NCBI RefSeq assembly: GCF_016863515.1
Contig: NZ_BOPA01000022.1
Span: forward strand, 21,230-85,229
Direction of reading: 5' to 3'
From: Micromonospora gifhornensis
Lineage (GTDB): Bacteria > Actinomycetota > Actinomycetes > Mycobacteriales > Micromonosporaceae
Length of the DNA: 64,000 nucleotides
The position numbers were made by a program, and so were the translations under genes. Numbering within the stretch: position 1 is the first letter of the stretch; every line of letters starts with the position of its first letter. Shown here in pieces: positions 41,897-50,614 of this stretch. The notes beneath the pieces were generated by a model. The model made no database searches, was not told the origin of the DNA, and saw only the letters and a list, made by a program, of their open reading frames with translations.

Positions 41897-43159
41897 ATGA
41901 GTGTGGAGAAGCTGGTCGTCGTCGGCCAGGGGTACGTCGGCCTACCGCTGGCCATGCGAGCCGTCGAGGCGGGCTTCGACGTCGTGGGACTCGACGTCGA
42001 CACCGATCGGGTGAAGCGCCTCGCTTCGGGTGAGTCGTTCGTCTCGGACATTCCGGCTGACCGGCTCGGTCGGGCAACGGCGACCGGGCGGTACCGCCCG
42101 AGCAGCGAGTACGCCGACGCCAAGGACTTCGACTTCTGCGTGATCACCGTGCCCACGCCGCTGCGCGACGGCACTCCCGACCTGAGCTTCGTCGAGGAGG
42201 CCGGCACGGCGATCGCGCCGTACCTGCGTCCGGGCTGCACGGTCATCCTCGAGTCGACCACCTACCCGGGTACCACCGAGGAGCTGCTCCGGCCGCTGCT
42301 GGAGTCGGCCAGCGGGCTGCGCAGCCCCGGCGACTTCCACCTCGGCTACAGCCCGGAGCGGATCGACCCGGGCAACCGCACCTGGCGGCTGGAGAACACC
42401 CCCAAGGTGGTCTCCGGGATGGACCCGGCCGCGCTGGACCGTGTCGACGGCTTCTACCGGCGGCTGGTGGAGCGCACCGTCCCGGTGGACTCCACCCAGG
42501 TGGCCGAGCTGACCAAGCTGATCGAGAACACCTTCCGCCAGGTCAACATCGCCCTGGTCAACGAGCTGACGATGCTCTCGCACCAGTTGGACATCGACGT
42601 GTGGCAGGCGATCGAGGCGGCGGAGACCAAGCCGTTCGGTTTCATGCCCTTCAAGCCGGGCCCCGGCGTCGGCGGGCACTGCCTGCCGATCGACCCCTGC
42701 TACCTGTCCTGGCAGGTCAAGCGGCGGCTCGGGCGGCAGTTCCGGTTCATCGAGCTGGCCAACGACATCAACCACGAGATGCCCGAACACGTCGCGCAGC
42801 GGGTGATGGCCGGGCTGAACCGCTCCGGTAAGGCGGTCAGCGGCGCCCGGCTGCTGGTGCTCGGGCTGGCGTACAAGCCCAACACCGGTGACATGCGGGA
42901 CTCCCCGGCGGTCGACGTGACCCGGCGGTTGCGCGAGCTCGGCGCCCAGGTTCGCGCGGTCGAGCCGTACGCCGCGGCGCACCACCTGCCCGACGGGGTG
43001 CTGACCGTGGACCTCAGCGAGCGGGAGATCCGCGAGGCCGACTGCGTGGTCGTGATCACCGACCACGACGTGTTCGACTACGCCCTGGTCGAACGGCACG
43101 CCCGGTACGTCTTCGACGCCCGCAACCGCTGCTCCGGCCCGAACGTGGAACGCCTCTAG
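41897..43159 (+). CDS. UDP-glucose/UDP-N-acetylmannosamine dehydrogenase family
   Basis: A 420-aa nucleotide-sugar dehydrogenase. The NAD motif VVVGQGYVGLPLAMRAVEAGFDVVGLDVD opens the protein. STTYPGTTEELL, NTFRQVNIALVNE and GPGVGGHCLPIDPCYL with the catalytic Cys follow. VLGLAYKPNTGDMRDSPAVDV starts the C-terminal domain. The pattern fits UDP-ManNAc or UDP-GlcNAc dehydrogenases (WecC/WbpA) more than UDP-glucose enzymes; the sugar is not certain. Its product could feed the polysaccharide block at 25-31 kb. GGGAG precedes the ATG. Confidence 0.9.
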   Translation: MSVEKLVVVGQGYVGLPLAMRAVEAGFDVVGLDVDTDRVKRLASGESFVSDIPADRLGRATATGRYRPSSEYADAKDFDFCVITVPTPLRDGTPDLSFVEEAGTAIAPYLRPGCTVILESTTYPGTTEELLRPLLESASGLRSPGDFHLGYSPERIDPGNRTWRLENTPKVVSGMDPAALDRVDGFYRRLVERTVPVDSTQVAELTKLIENTFRQVNIALVNELTMLSHQLDIDVWQAIEAAETKPFGFMPFKPGPGVGGHCLPIDPCYLSWQVKRRLGRQFRFIELANDINHEMPEHVAQRVMAGLNRSGKAVSGARLLVLGLAYKPNTGDMRDSPAVDVTRRLRELGAQVRAVEPYAAAHHLPDGVLTVDLSEREIREADCVVVITDHDVFDYALVERHARYVFDARNRCSGPNVERL

Positions 43160-43174
43160 GGCAACGGCAACGCA

Positions 43175-43204
43175 ACGGCCCCCGCCGGGTTCGGCGGGGG
43201 CCGT
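43175..43204. terminator. strong bidirectional hairpin terminator
   Basis: Perfect 13-bp inverted repeat: ACGGCCCCCGCCG at 43175-43187 and its complement at 43192-43204, loop GGTT. It lies 15 bases after the dehydrogenase stop and 10 bases past the stop of the convergent ABC permease. Confidence 0.78.
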
Positions 43205-43214
43205 TCGTACGCCG

Positions 43215-45707
43215 TCACAGGTCCGCGAGCGCCTCCACCACCGGTCGACGCAGCGCGCGGCGGGCGGGCAGCACCGAGGCGGCCAGCGCGGCCAGCACCG
43301 CGACGGCGAGGATGCCGCCGAGCTGCCCCCACGGCACGGCCAGCATGAAGCCGCCGCTGAGGCTGGCCAGCATCGCCATCGCCGAGCCGGTGACCGCGGT
43401 GCCCAGGGCGACGCCGAGCAGCGCGCCGACCAGCGCGGTGAGGACGGCCTCGACGGCGAGCATCGCGCGCATCCGTCCCCGGGTCAGGCCGACGGCCCGC
43501 AGGACCGCGTTCTCCCGGGTCCGCTCCAGCACCGACAGGCTCAGCGTGTTCGCCACACCCACCAGGGCGATCACCACGGCCAGGCCGAGCAACGCCACCA
43601 CGAACGCGAGCAGCATGTCCACGGTGCTTGTCAGCATCCGCTTGTACGCCGCCTGGTCCATCAGGTTGACCGTCGGATAGTCGGCCAGCACCGATTCGAT
43701 CACGTCCCGGGCCGCCGCCGACGACACCCCCTCGGCCGGCTCGATCTCGACCAGGTAGCCGCGCTCGTCGGGGAAGAGCCGGGTGAAGTCGGCGGCGACC
43801 AGCTCGACGACGCGACCGGGCGACACCGGCCCGTCGGCGGCATCCGGGCCGACGACCACGGCGGCCACCTCGAACGAGTGCCCGTGCAGGTCGATCCGGT
43901 CACCGGGCGACCAGCCACGCTCGGCGGCCAACTCCCGGTGCACCAGCACCCGGCCCGGCCCGAAGCTGCCGACCTGCCCGGCCAGCACGCTCTCCAGCTG
44001 ACGCTCGACAAGCGCCGGATCGGCCGCGCGGATCCTGCCCTCGTCGACGATGCGGGACCGCTGCTCGTGCACCACGCCCAGCTCGGGCCGGGCGGCCAGC
44101 GCGTCGACCACCCCGGCGGGCAGGTCCCCGCCGATGCCGGTCACCACGAAGTCCACCCCGATCTGGGCGTCCACGCTGCGTTCGATGACGGCCTTGGTGC
44201 TGTGGGCACCCACCACGAAGGACGAGACCAGGCCGATCCCGATCACCAGGGCGGTGGCGGTGGCGGCGACCCGGCGGGGGTTGCGGACCGCGTTGGCCAC
44301 CGCGAGGCCGGCGGTGATCCCGAAGGCCCGTCGGGCGACGACGCCGAACATCCGGACCAGCGCCGGCACCAGCACCGGACCGAACAGCACGATGCCGAAG
44401 AAGCTCAGCATCCCGCCGAGGGCGACAAGCGCGATCTGCCCGGTGCCGCCCGCGCCGGCCAGGGCCGCGACGCCGGCCGCGAGGACCAGCCCGCCGAAGA
44501 TCAGGCGCAGTCGGCCGGCGGTCCGGGTGACCTGGAGGGCGGCGTCGGTCAGCGCGGCCACCGGGGCGACCCGGGTGCCCTGCCAGGCCGGTACGAGGGC
44601 GGCGCCGACGGTGAGCACGGTGCCGATGACGAGGCTGCCGAGCACCGTGGTGGCGGTGACCGTCAACTCGCCGTTGAGCGCAATGTCCAGGCTGTTCATC
44701 AGGGCGCTCAGCGCGGCGGCCATGCCGATGCCGATCAGCACACCGACTGCCGAGGCGACCAGGCCGAGCACCGCGGACTCCAGCAGGGTCGCCCGGAACA
44801 CCTGTCCCCGGGTGGCGCCGACCAGCCGCAGCAGGGCCGTCCGTCGGGTGCGCTGGGCCAGCACGATGGTGAACGTGTTGGCGATGACGAACGCCGCCAC
44901 CAGCACCGCCACCGCGGTGAAGACGAGCAGCACCATGTTGAACTGGTTGACGTCGCGTACCGCGTCGTCGACGGCGGCGTCGAGGATCTCCGCCCGGGTG
45001 TGCACCGTCGTACCGGCGCCGGTGACCTCGGCGATCCGTGCGGCGAGCGCCTCGTCGGCGACGCCCGGCTCGGCCGCGACGAGGATCCGGTGGTAACCCG
45101 ACTGCTCGGTGACCGCGAGCGCCTCGGGCCCGAACAGCCCGATGAACGGCCCGCCGATGTCCCGCGAGGTGCCGGCCACGTCGACCACACCGACCAGGGT
45201 GTACGGCTCGGCCGCACCGCCGGCACCGCCGACCCGCACCTCGGTGCCGACGGCGAATCCCTCGTCGGCGACGGTCCGCTCGTCGAGCACCGCCTCGCCG
45301 GCCCGTTCGGGCAGCCGCCCGGCCAGCACGTCGTAGGACTGCAGGGCAGGCTCGGCGGGGACGGCGACGAGCACCCCGAAGCCGAGCACCGGACGGCCGT
45401 CGGCGCCCACCACCCCGCCGGTGCCGACCAGTTCCGCCGCCGCGGCCCGGACGCCCTCGATTGCGCGCACCTTCTCGACGAGCGCGGCGTCGATCAGATC
45501 CGGGTCGGTGTCGACGTCCGGATCGGGGTACACGCCGACGTCGGTGTGCCGGTCGAAGGTGGCTGCCCGGTCGTAGGCGCCGGCCCGCATGCCGTCGACG
45601 AAGATCAACGTTCCGGCGATGAAGGACACGCCGAGGACGACGGCGACTGTGGACATCAGCATGCGCGCGAGATCGGCGCGCATGGAGCGCAGGGTCAGAC
45701 GCAGCAC
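43215..45707 (-). CDS. FtsX-type ABC transporter permease
   Basis: An 830-aa permease with an N-terminal helix, a large external MacB-like domain (about residues 45-245), an FtsX block of three helices (about 255-385), a middle helix pair, a second external domain and a final FtsX block (about 700-825, ending PARRALRRPVVEALADL). This two-FtsX layout is typical of actinobacterial exporters of lipids or peptides. It follows its ATPase by 3 bases. Confidence 0.9.
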   Translation of the reverse strand: MLRLTLRSMRADLARMLMSTVAVVLGVSFIAGTLIFVDGMRAGAYDRAATFDRHTDVGVYPDPDVDTDPDLIDAALVEKVRAIEGVRAAAAELVGTGGVVGADGRPVLGFGVLVAVPAEPALQSYDVLAGRLPERAGEAVLDERTVADEGFAVGTEVRVGGAGGAAEPYTLVGVVDVAGTSRDIGGPFIGLFGPEALAVTEQSGYHRILVAAEPGVADEALAARIAEVTGAGTTVHTRAEILDAAVDDAVRDVNQFNMVLLVFTAVAVLVAAFVIANTFTIVLAQRTRRTALLRLVGATRGQVFRATLLESAVLGLVASAVGVLIGIGMAAALSALMNSLDIALNGELTVTATTVLGSLVIGTVLTVGAALVPAWQGTRVAPVAALTDAALQVTRTAGRLRLIFGGLVLAAGVAALAGAGGTGQIALVALGGMLSFFGIVLFGPVLVPALVRMFGVVARRAFGITAGLAVANAVRNPRRVAATATALVIGIGLVSSFVVGAHSTKAVIERSVDAQIGVDFVVTGIGGDLPAGVVDALAARPELGVVHEQRSRIVDEGRIRAADPALVERQLESVLAGQVGSFGPGRVLVHRELAAERGWSPGDRIDLHGHSFEVAAVVVGPDAADGPVSPGRVVELVAADFTRLFPDERGYLVEIEPAEGVSSAAARDVIESVLADYPTVNLMDQAAYKRMLTSTVDMLLAFVVALLGLAVVIALVGVANTLSLSVLERTRENAVLRAVGLTRGRMRAMLAVEAVLTALVGALLGVALGTAVTGSAMAMLASLSGGFMLAVPWGQLGGILAVAVLAALAASVLPARRALRRPVVEALADL

Positions 45708-45710
45708 GGG

Positions 45711-46511
45711 TCACCGCCCCCGCTGCGCCGCGACGGCGTCACCGGCCCGGTCGGCACCGGGGTCCAGGTGGGCGAGCACGTCGAGGATCCGCTCGGCGGT
45801 CGGTGCGGCCAGGTCGCGGACCAGCCGGCCGTCGGCGAGGAAGACCACCCGGTCGGCGTGGGCGGCGGCGGTCGGATCGTGGGTGACCATCACCACCGTC
45901 TGTCCCAGGGTGTCCACCGCCTCGCGCAGCAGCCGCAGCACCTCGTTGCCGGCCCGGGAGTCGAGGTTGCCGGTGGGCTCGTCGGCGAAGACCACCCACG
46001 GCTTGGTGACCAGCGCGCGGGCCACCGCGACCCGCTGCTGCTGGCCACCGGACAACTCGGCCGGTCGGTGCCGCAGCCGGTCGGTCAGCCCGACGGCGGC
46101 GACCACCTGGCGGAACCAGTCGGGTTCCGGTCGCCGACCGGCGATGGCCAACGGCAGCAGGATGTTCTCCTCGGTGCTGAGCGCGGGCAGCAGGTTGAAG
46201 CGCTGGAACACGAAGCCGACCCGGTCCCGGCGCAGCAGGGTCAGCCGCCGGTCGTCGAGGCTGCCCAGTTCCGCGTCGCCGATGCGTACGGTGCCGGCGG
46301 TGGGCCGGTCCAGGCCCGCCAGGCAGTGCATCAGGGTCGACTTGCCGGAGCCGGAGGGGCCCATGATGGCGGTGAATCGGCCGGCGGCGAAGGTGACGTC
46401 GACGTCGTCGAGGGCGACGACGGCGGCCTCCCCGGTGCCGTACTGCTTGCGCAGGCCGTGGGCGGTGACGGCGACGCCGGCGGTGACGTGGACGGGCGGG
46501 GCGAGGGACAC
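45711..46511 (-). CDS. ABC transporter ATP-binding protein (MacB/LolD type)
   Basis: A 266-aa ATPase with Walker A IMGPSGSGKSTLMHCLAGL, Q-loop FVFQRFNLLPALS, signature ELSGGQQQRVAVARAL, Walker B WVVFADEPTGNLD and switch His in VMVTHDP. It pairs with the FtsX permease downstream. The GTG start has CGGAG upstream. A nested palindrome lies 16 bases before the start, between this gene and the upstream two-component pair. Confidence 0.93.
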   Translation of the reverse strand: MSLAPPVHVTAGVAVTAHGLRKQYGTGEAAVVALDDVDVTFAAGRFTAIMGPSGSGKSTLMHCLAGLDRPTAGTVRIGDAELGSLDDRRLTLLRRDRVGFVFQRFNLLPALSTEENILLPLAIAGRRPEPDWFRQVVAAVGLTDRLRHRPAELSGGQQQRVAVARALVTKPWVVFADEPTGNLDSRAGNEVLRLLREAVDTLGQTVVMVTHDPTAAAHADRVVFLADGRLVRDLAAPTAERILDVLAHLDPGADRAGDAVAAQRGR

Positions 46512-46527
46512 GTGGATTCTCCGAGCA

Positions 46528-46571
46528 GGCGGTGATCTCTGACGTCTTCAGACGCTACGGAGATCACCGCC
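46528..46571 (-). promoter_or_regulatory. nested palindrome in front of the ABC transporter genes
   Basis: A perfect 12-bp inverted repeat: GGCGGTGATCTC (46528-46539) against GAGATCACCGCC (46560-46571). Its 20-base interior contains a second palindrome, CGTCT-TC-AGACG. It lies between the response-regulator stop (46643) and the ATPase start (46511). It may be an operator for the neighbouring LuxR-type regulator, or a terminator/attenuator separating the two gene pairs. Confidence 0.5.
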
Positions 46572-46642
46572 GGTGGAGATCAACCTGCGCGCTCGACCTG
46601 GGTACGACCCAGGTGGCCCCGGACCGGGGGCACCCGTACGCC

Positions 46643-47326
46643 TCAGGTCGTACGCCCGGACTCCGCACCGGGCACGACCAGCCCGCTCTCGTACGCCAGT
46701 ACCACCGCCTGCACCCGGTCGCGGAGCTGGAGTTTGGCCAGGATCCGCCCGACGTGGGTCTTCACCGTCGCCTCGGCGACGTGCACCCGTTCGGCGATCT
46801 CGGCGTTGGCCAGCCCCTGCGCCACCAGCAGCAGGATCTCCCGTTCCCGCTCGGTGAGCTGGGCCAGGCGGGGGTCCTCGCCGGGGGTGGTGCCGAGTTG
46901 ACCGGCGAACCGGTCGAGCAGCCGTCGGGTGATCGACGGGGCGACCACCGAGTCGCCCTGGGCGACGACCCGGATCGCGGCGAGCAGTTCCTCCGGGGGC
47001 ACGTTCTTGAGCAGGAAGCCGCTGGCCCCGGCGCGCAGCGCGGCGAACGCGTCGGCCTCGGTGTCGAAGGTGGTCAGCACCAGCACCCGCGGTGGGCCGG
47101 CGGGACGGTCGGCGCAGAGCCGGCGGGTGGCCTCCACCCCGTCCATGGTGGGCATCCTGATGTCCATCACCACCACGTCCGCCTCGACCCGGGAGAGCAG
47201 GCGCAGCGCGTCGGCACCGTCGATCGCCTCGCCCACCACCTCCAGGTCCGGCTGGGAGTCGAGCACCATCCGGAAGCCGGCGCGGACCAACGCCTGGTCG
47301 TCCACGATCACCACCCGCACGGTCAT
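46643..47326 (-). CDS. NarL/LuxR-family response regulator
   Basis: A 227-aa protein. The receiver has VVIVDDQALVRAG, phosphoacceptor Asp in VVMDIRMPTMDG and Lys in GFLLKNVPPEELL. The C-terminal LuxR helix-turn-helix reads LTEREREILLLVAQGLANAEIAERVHVAEATVKTHVGRILAKL. Its start overlaps the stop of the upstream histidine kinase by 4 bases. It probably controls the ABC transporter genes downstream. Confidence 0.93.
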   Translation of the reverse strand: MTVRVVIVDDQALVRAGFRMVLDSQPDLEVVGEAIDGADALRLLSRVEADVVVMDIRMPTMDGVEATRRLCADRPAGPPRVLVLTTFDTEADAFAALRAGASGFLLKNVPPEELLAAIRVVAQGDSVVAPSITRRLLDRFAGQLGTTPGEDPRLAQLTEREREILLLVAQGLANAEIAERVHVAEATVKTHVGRILAKLQLRDRVQAVVLAYESGLVVPGAESGRTT

Positions 47327-48528
47327 GCCGCGATCACCTCCGCTGTCGGCGACGACGGTAGCGGCAGCCGCGCCAGCACCTGCCAGCCCCCGGCCAGCCG
47401 CGGACCGGCGGTGAGGGTGCCGTCGTACACCGACACGCGTTCGCGCATCCCGACGAGGCCGTGACCGCCCGACGGCGGCGGACCGGCCGGGGTGCGGCCC
47501 TGCCCGTCGTCGGTGACCCGCAGCGTGACGGCACCGCCGACGTGGGCCAACTCGACCTGCACCTGTGCGCCCGGCCCGGCGTGCTTGAGGGTGTTGGTGA
47601 GGGCCTCCTGCACCAGGCGGTACAGGGTCAGTTCGAGTGCCGGGGGCAGCGGGCTGGGCAGGTCGGTGACCGTGTATCCCACCCGCAGCCCGGCGTCGCG
47701 GAAGCGCTCCAGCAGGGCGGGCAGTTCGGCCACCACCGGACGCCGGTGGACCGGTTCGGCGGCGGGCGCATGCGGGGCGTCGGCGGGCGGTTGCGGCTCC
47801 CGGAGTACGCCGACCAGGCGGCGCATGTCGTCCAGGGCGCGGCGGCCGGTGTCCGCCACGGTCCTGACCGCCTCACGGGCGGTCTCCGGGCTGCTGTCGA
47901 GCACGTACCGGGCCCCGTCCGCCTGGGCGATCATGACGGCCATGCTGTGGGCCACCACGTCGTGAAGTTCCCGGGCGATGCGGGTGCGTTCCTCGGCCAC
48001 CGCTGCCCGGGCCTCGGCCTCCCGTTCCCGTTCCAGCGTCGCGGCCCGCTCCTCCAGGCTGAGCACGTACAGCCGGCGGGTACGGACGTTCAGGGCGAAC
48101 AACCAGACCGCGCCGATGACCAGGGCGTAGAAGATGGCGGTGAAGTACCAGATGCCCGGGGTGGAGGTGCGGACCGCGGCGAACACCGCGCCGCCGACGG
48201 CGACCAGTCCGGCGATCACCCCGGGCCGCAGCCGGTCGGCGTACTTGACCACGCTGTAGAGCGCGACCAGCACCGCCAGGTCGTACGGCAGCGGCGCCCA
48301 GCCCAGGGCGACCTGGACGAAGGCCAGCACCGCCACGACGGCGGTCACCGCCACCGGTCGGGCCCGGCGGGCCAGCAGGGCGGCGCCCATCGCCGCCCCG
48401 ATCGCGGCGGCCCACCAGCCACCGGGCTGGACCGGGGCACCGGCTGCACTGACAAGCATCACCGGCGCGGCGACGACCACGTCGAAGGCGACGCTGCGCA
48501 GCGGATGGCCGAAGACCGTCGTTCTCAT
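47323..48528 (-). CDS. NarL-type sensor histidine kinase (HisKA_3)
   Basis: A 401-aa kinase. Four or more membrane helices fill residues 10-155 with little external sequence, so it probably senses events in the membrane. The HisKA_3 motif EERTRIARELHDVVAHSMAVMIAQADGAR carries the phosphorylated His. The ATP-binding part shows LVQEALTNTLKHAG, VTDDGQG and GGHGLVGMRERV. The ATG at 48528 has AGG six bases upstream; a GTG at 48534 adds two residues. Such kinases paired with ABC exporters often respond to envelope-active compounds. Confidence 0.92.
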   Translation of the reverse strand: MRTTVFGHPLRSVAFDVVVAAPVMLVSAAGAPVQPGGWWAAAIGAAMGAALLARRARPVAVTAVVAVLAFVQVALGWAPLPYDLAVLVALYSVVKYADRLRPGVIAGLVAVGGAVFAAVRTSTPGIWYFTAIFYALVIGAVWLFALNVRTRRLYVLSLEERAATLEREREAEARAAVAEERTRIARELHDVVAHSMAVMIAQADGARYVLDSSPETAREAVRTVADTGRRALDDMRRLVGVLREPQPPADAPHAPAAEPVHRRPVVAELPALLERFRDAGLRVGYTVTDLPSPLPPALELTLYRLVQEALTNTLKHAGPGAQVQVELAHVGGAVTLRVTDDGQGRTPAGPPPSGGHGLVGMRERVSVYDGTLTAGPRLAGGWQVLARLPLPSSPTAEVIAA

Positions 48529-48600
48529 CGGCACCTAGCGTACGCAGGGGATTCGGGCCGCCCGGCGGGCCAGTACACGGTGGCGGACCACCGCAATATA

Positions 48601-48616
48601 TGTGATGCAGATCACA
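48601..48616. promoter_or_regulatory. CRP-like binding site
   Basis: TGTGATGCAGATCACA is a full match to the TGTGA-N6-TCACA consensus used by E. coli CRP and, as I recall, by mycobacterial Crp. It lies 64 bases before the LVIVD-protein start and 72 bases from the divergent kinase start, so it could control either. Confidence 0.6.
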
Positions 48617-48679
48617 TCGATGACCTCCACTGGGGCGTATGGTACGAGAAAGGTCCTTCCTTCCCGAAGGGTGTCGCCG

Positions 48680-50134
48680 ATGGTCATACCGACTCCGGCG
48701 CGGGCGCGGTGGTTACGCGTCGCCAGCGCCGCCGCCACCGGGCTGCTCCTCGCCAGCATCGCCGCCGCACCCGGCAACGCCGGGCCGGTCACGCAGGCGG
48801 TCGCCACCTCGACGTCGGCCGCCGCGCCGCCGCTCGGCGTCGACGAGATCGCCCACAGCCCCAACCTCAGGCTGATCGCCAACCTGCCGAAGCAGTCGCC
48901 GTTCAACACCACGAACGCCCTCGGCACCGACATCGCCTTCCAGGGCAGGTACGCCTTCGTCGGCAACTACGACGGCTTCGTCATCTACGACGTGTCCCGG
49001 CCCAGCCAGCCGAAGATCGTCTCGCAGGTGCTCTGTCCGGGTTCCCAGAACGACATCTCCATCTACGGTGACCTTCTCTTCCTGTCGACCGACTCGTCCC
49101 GCAGCGACGACTCGTGCAGCAGCGTCTCCCAGCCCGCATCGGTGAAGGAGTCGTGGGAGGGCATCAAGATCTTCGACGTCCGGAACAAGCAGCAGCCGCG
49201 CTACATCAAGTCGGTGGAGACCGCCTGCGGCTCGCACACCCACACCCTGGTGCCGGCCAAGAACACCAAGTCGGTCTACCTGTACGTCTCCTCGTACAGC
49301 CCGCAGGACGCCTTCCCGGACTGCCAGCCGCCGCACGACTCGATCAGCATCGTCAAGGTGCCGCTCAAGAAGCCGACCGACGCCGCCGTGGTCGCCACCC
49401 CGAACCTCTTCCCCGACGGCGGCTACGAGGGCCGCACCGGCGCCTCGGCGACCACCGGCTGCCACGACATCACCGCCTACCCGCAGAAGGACCTGGCCGC
49501 CGGCGCGTGCATGGGCGACGGGGTGCTGCTGGACATCAGCAAGCGGGAGGCCCCCCGGGTGCTGCACCGGGTCCGGGACACCACCAACTTCGCCTTCTGG
49601 CACTCGGCCACCTTCAACAACCGCGGCACCAAGGTCGTCTTCACCGACGAACTGGGCGGTGGCGGCGGTGCCACCTGCAACGAGACCGTCGGCCCGGAGC
49701 GCGGCGCCAACGCGATCTACGACCTCACCGGCCGGGGCGACAAGCGCAAGCTGGAGTTCCGCAGCTACTACAAGATCCCGCGGACCAACGGCGACACCGA
49801 GAACTGCGTGGCGCACAACGGCTCGCTGATCCCGGTGCTCGGCAAGGACATCATGGTCCAGGCGTGGTACCAGGGCGGCATCTCGGTGTGGGACTTCACC
49901 GACTCCCGCCGGCCCACCGAGATCGGCTTCTGGGAGCGGGGACCGCTGTCGGACACCCAGCTGGTCGTCGGCGGCTCCTGGTCGGCCTACTACTACAACG
50001 GACACATCTACTCGTCCGACATCCAGAAGGGGCTGGACGTGCTGGACCTCAACGACTGGCGGACCTGGACGGCCAAGCTGGTCCAGTTCCGTGAGCTGAA
50101 CGTCCAGACCCAGCCCAGTTATCTGAGCTGGTAG
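48680..50134 (+). CDS. secreted LVIVD-repeat beta-propeller protein
   Basis: A 484-aa protein. A signal peptide (about residues 1-36, with a twin-Arg-free basic start and an Ala-rich core) precedes a domain with repeats of the type YAFVGNYDGFVIYDVSRPSQPKIV and WEGIKIFDVRNKQQPRYIKSV. These LVIVD repeats form a beta-propeller. Six or more Cys probably make disulfides. The function of such proteins in actinobacteria is unknown. The ATG at 48680 follows GAAGG; a CRP-like site lies upstream. A perfect hairpin terminator follows the stop. Confidence 0.85.
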   Translation: MVIPTPARARWLRVASAAATGLLLASIAAAPGNAGPVTQAVATSTSAAAPPLGVDEIAHSPNLRLIANLPKQSPFNTTNALGTDIAFQGRYAFVGNYDGFVIYDVSRPSQPKIVSQVLCPGSQNDISIYGDLLFLSTDSSRSDDSCSSVSQPASVKESWEGIKIFDVRNKQQPRYIKSVETACGSHTHTLVPAKNTKSVYLYVSSYSPQDAFPDCQPPHDSISIVKVPLKKPTDAAVVATPNLFPDGGYEGRTGASATTGCHDITAYPQKDLAAGACMGDGVLLDISKREAPRVLHRVRDTTNFAFWHSATFNNRGTKVVFTDELGGGGGATCNETVGPERGANAIYDLTGRGDKRKLEFRSYYKIPRTNGDTENCVAHNGSLIPVLGKDIMVQAWYQGGISVWDFTDSRRPTEIGFWERGPLSDTQLVVGGSWSAYYYNGHIYSSDIQKGLDVLDLNDWRTWTAKLVQFRELNVQTQPSYLSW

Positions 50135-50139
50135 GAGAT

Positions 50140-50168
50140 CGCCGGGGCGGACGGCGTCCGCCCCGGCG
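50140..50168 (+). terminator. hairpin terminator after the LVIVD gene
   Basis: Perfect 13-bp stem: CGCCGGGGCGGAC at 50140-50152 and its complement at 50156-50168, 3-base loop, 5 bases past the stop. Confidence 0.7.
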
Positions 50169-50252
50169 CATCCCCCTGGTTCCCTGTCGCGTTTTGTCCC
50201 TCGCGTCCCGGGTACCTCGTCGGCACCTCTGGTACCAGGAAGGGATGCCGAG

Positions 50253-50474
50253 ATGACCCGCACCGAGTATCACGTCGTGCCCGACGGTGGTGGCTGGAAG
50301 GTCGAGCAGGGCGGCACCACGGTCGGCACGTACGACACGAAGCACCGCGCGGTCGAGGCCGGACGCGAGGCGGCCCACGGCAGCGAGCCCAGTCAGCTCG
50401 TGGTGCACACCGCCGACGGCCGCATCGAGACGGAGTACACCTACCAGGACGACCCCTACCCACCGGCCGGCTGA
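50253..50474 (+). CDS. DUF2188 family protein
   Basis: A 73-aa protein: TEYHVVPDGGGWKVEQGGTTVGTYDTKHRAVEAGREAAHGSEPSQLVVHTADGRIETEYTY. This matches the short DUF2188 fold of two beta-beta-alpha units, often found near stress genes, function unknown. AGGAAGGGA precedes the ATG. The gene sits between two hairpin terminators, so it is transcribed alone. Confidence 0.85.
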   Translation: MTRTEYHVVPDGGGWKVEQGGTTVGTYDTKHRAVEAGREAAHGSEPSQLVVHTADGRIETEYTYQDDPYPPAG

Positions 50475-50486
50475 CCGTCAGCCAGA

Positions 50487-50527
50487 CCGCCGGCCGGCGC
50501 CTGACCGCAGGTGGCGCCGGCCGGCGG
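50487..50527 (+). terminator. hairpin terminator after the DUF2188 gene
   Basis: Perfect 15-bp stem: CCGCCGGCCGGCGCC at 50487-50501 and its complement at 50513-50527, 11-base loop, 12 bases past the stop. Confidence 0.7.
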
Positions 50528-50614
50528 CGTGTTTCATCCCCCCGGTGCCGCCGCCGTCACGTCGGCCGGCTCCGGCGCCGGTGAGACATCGCGGACGTGC
50601 GAGGATGGCCGGCC

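Noticed and set aside
43878..46535. 885-codon open frame on the plus strand opposite the ABC transporter genes
   Set aside because: It is the complement of two clear transporter genes. Its peptide is rich in Arg, Gly, His, Asp and Gln without any domain, the usual by-product of GC-rich codon bias.
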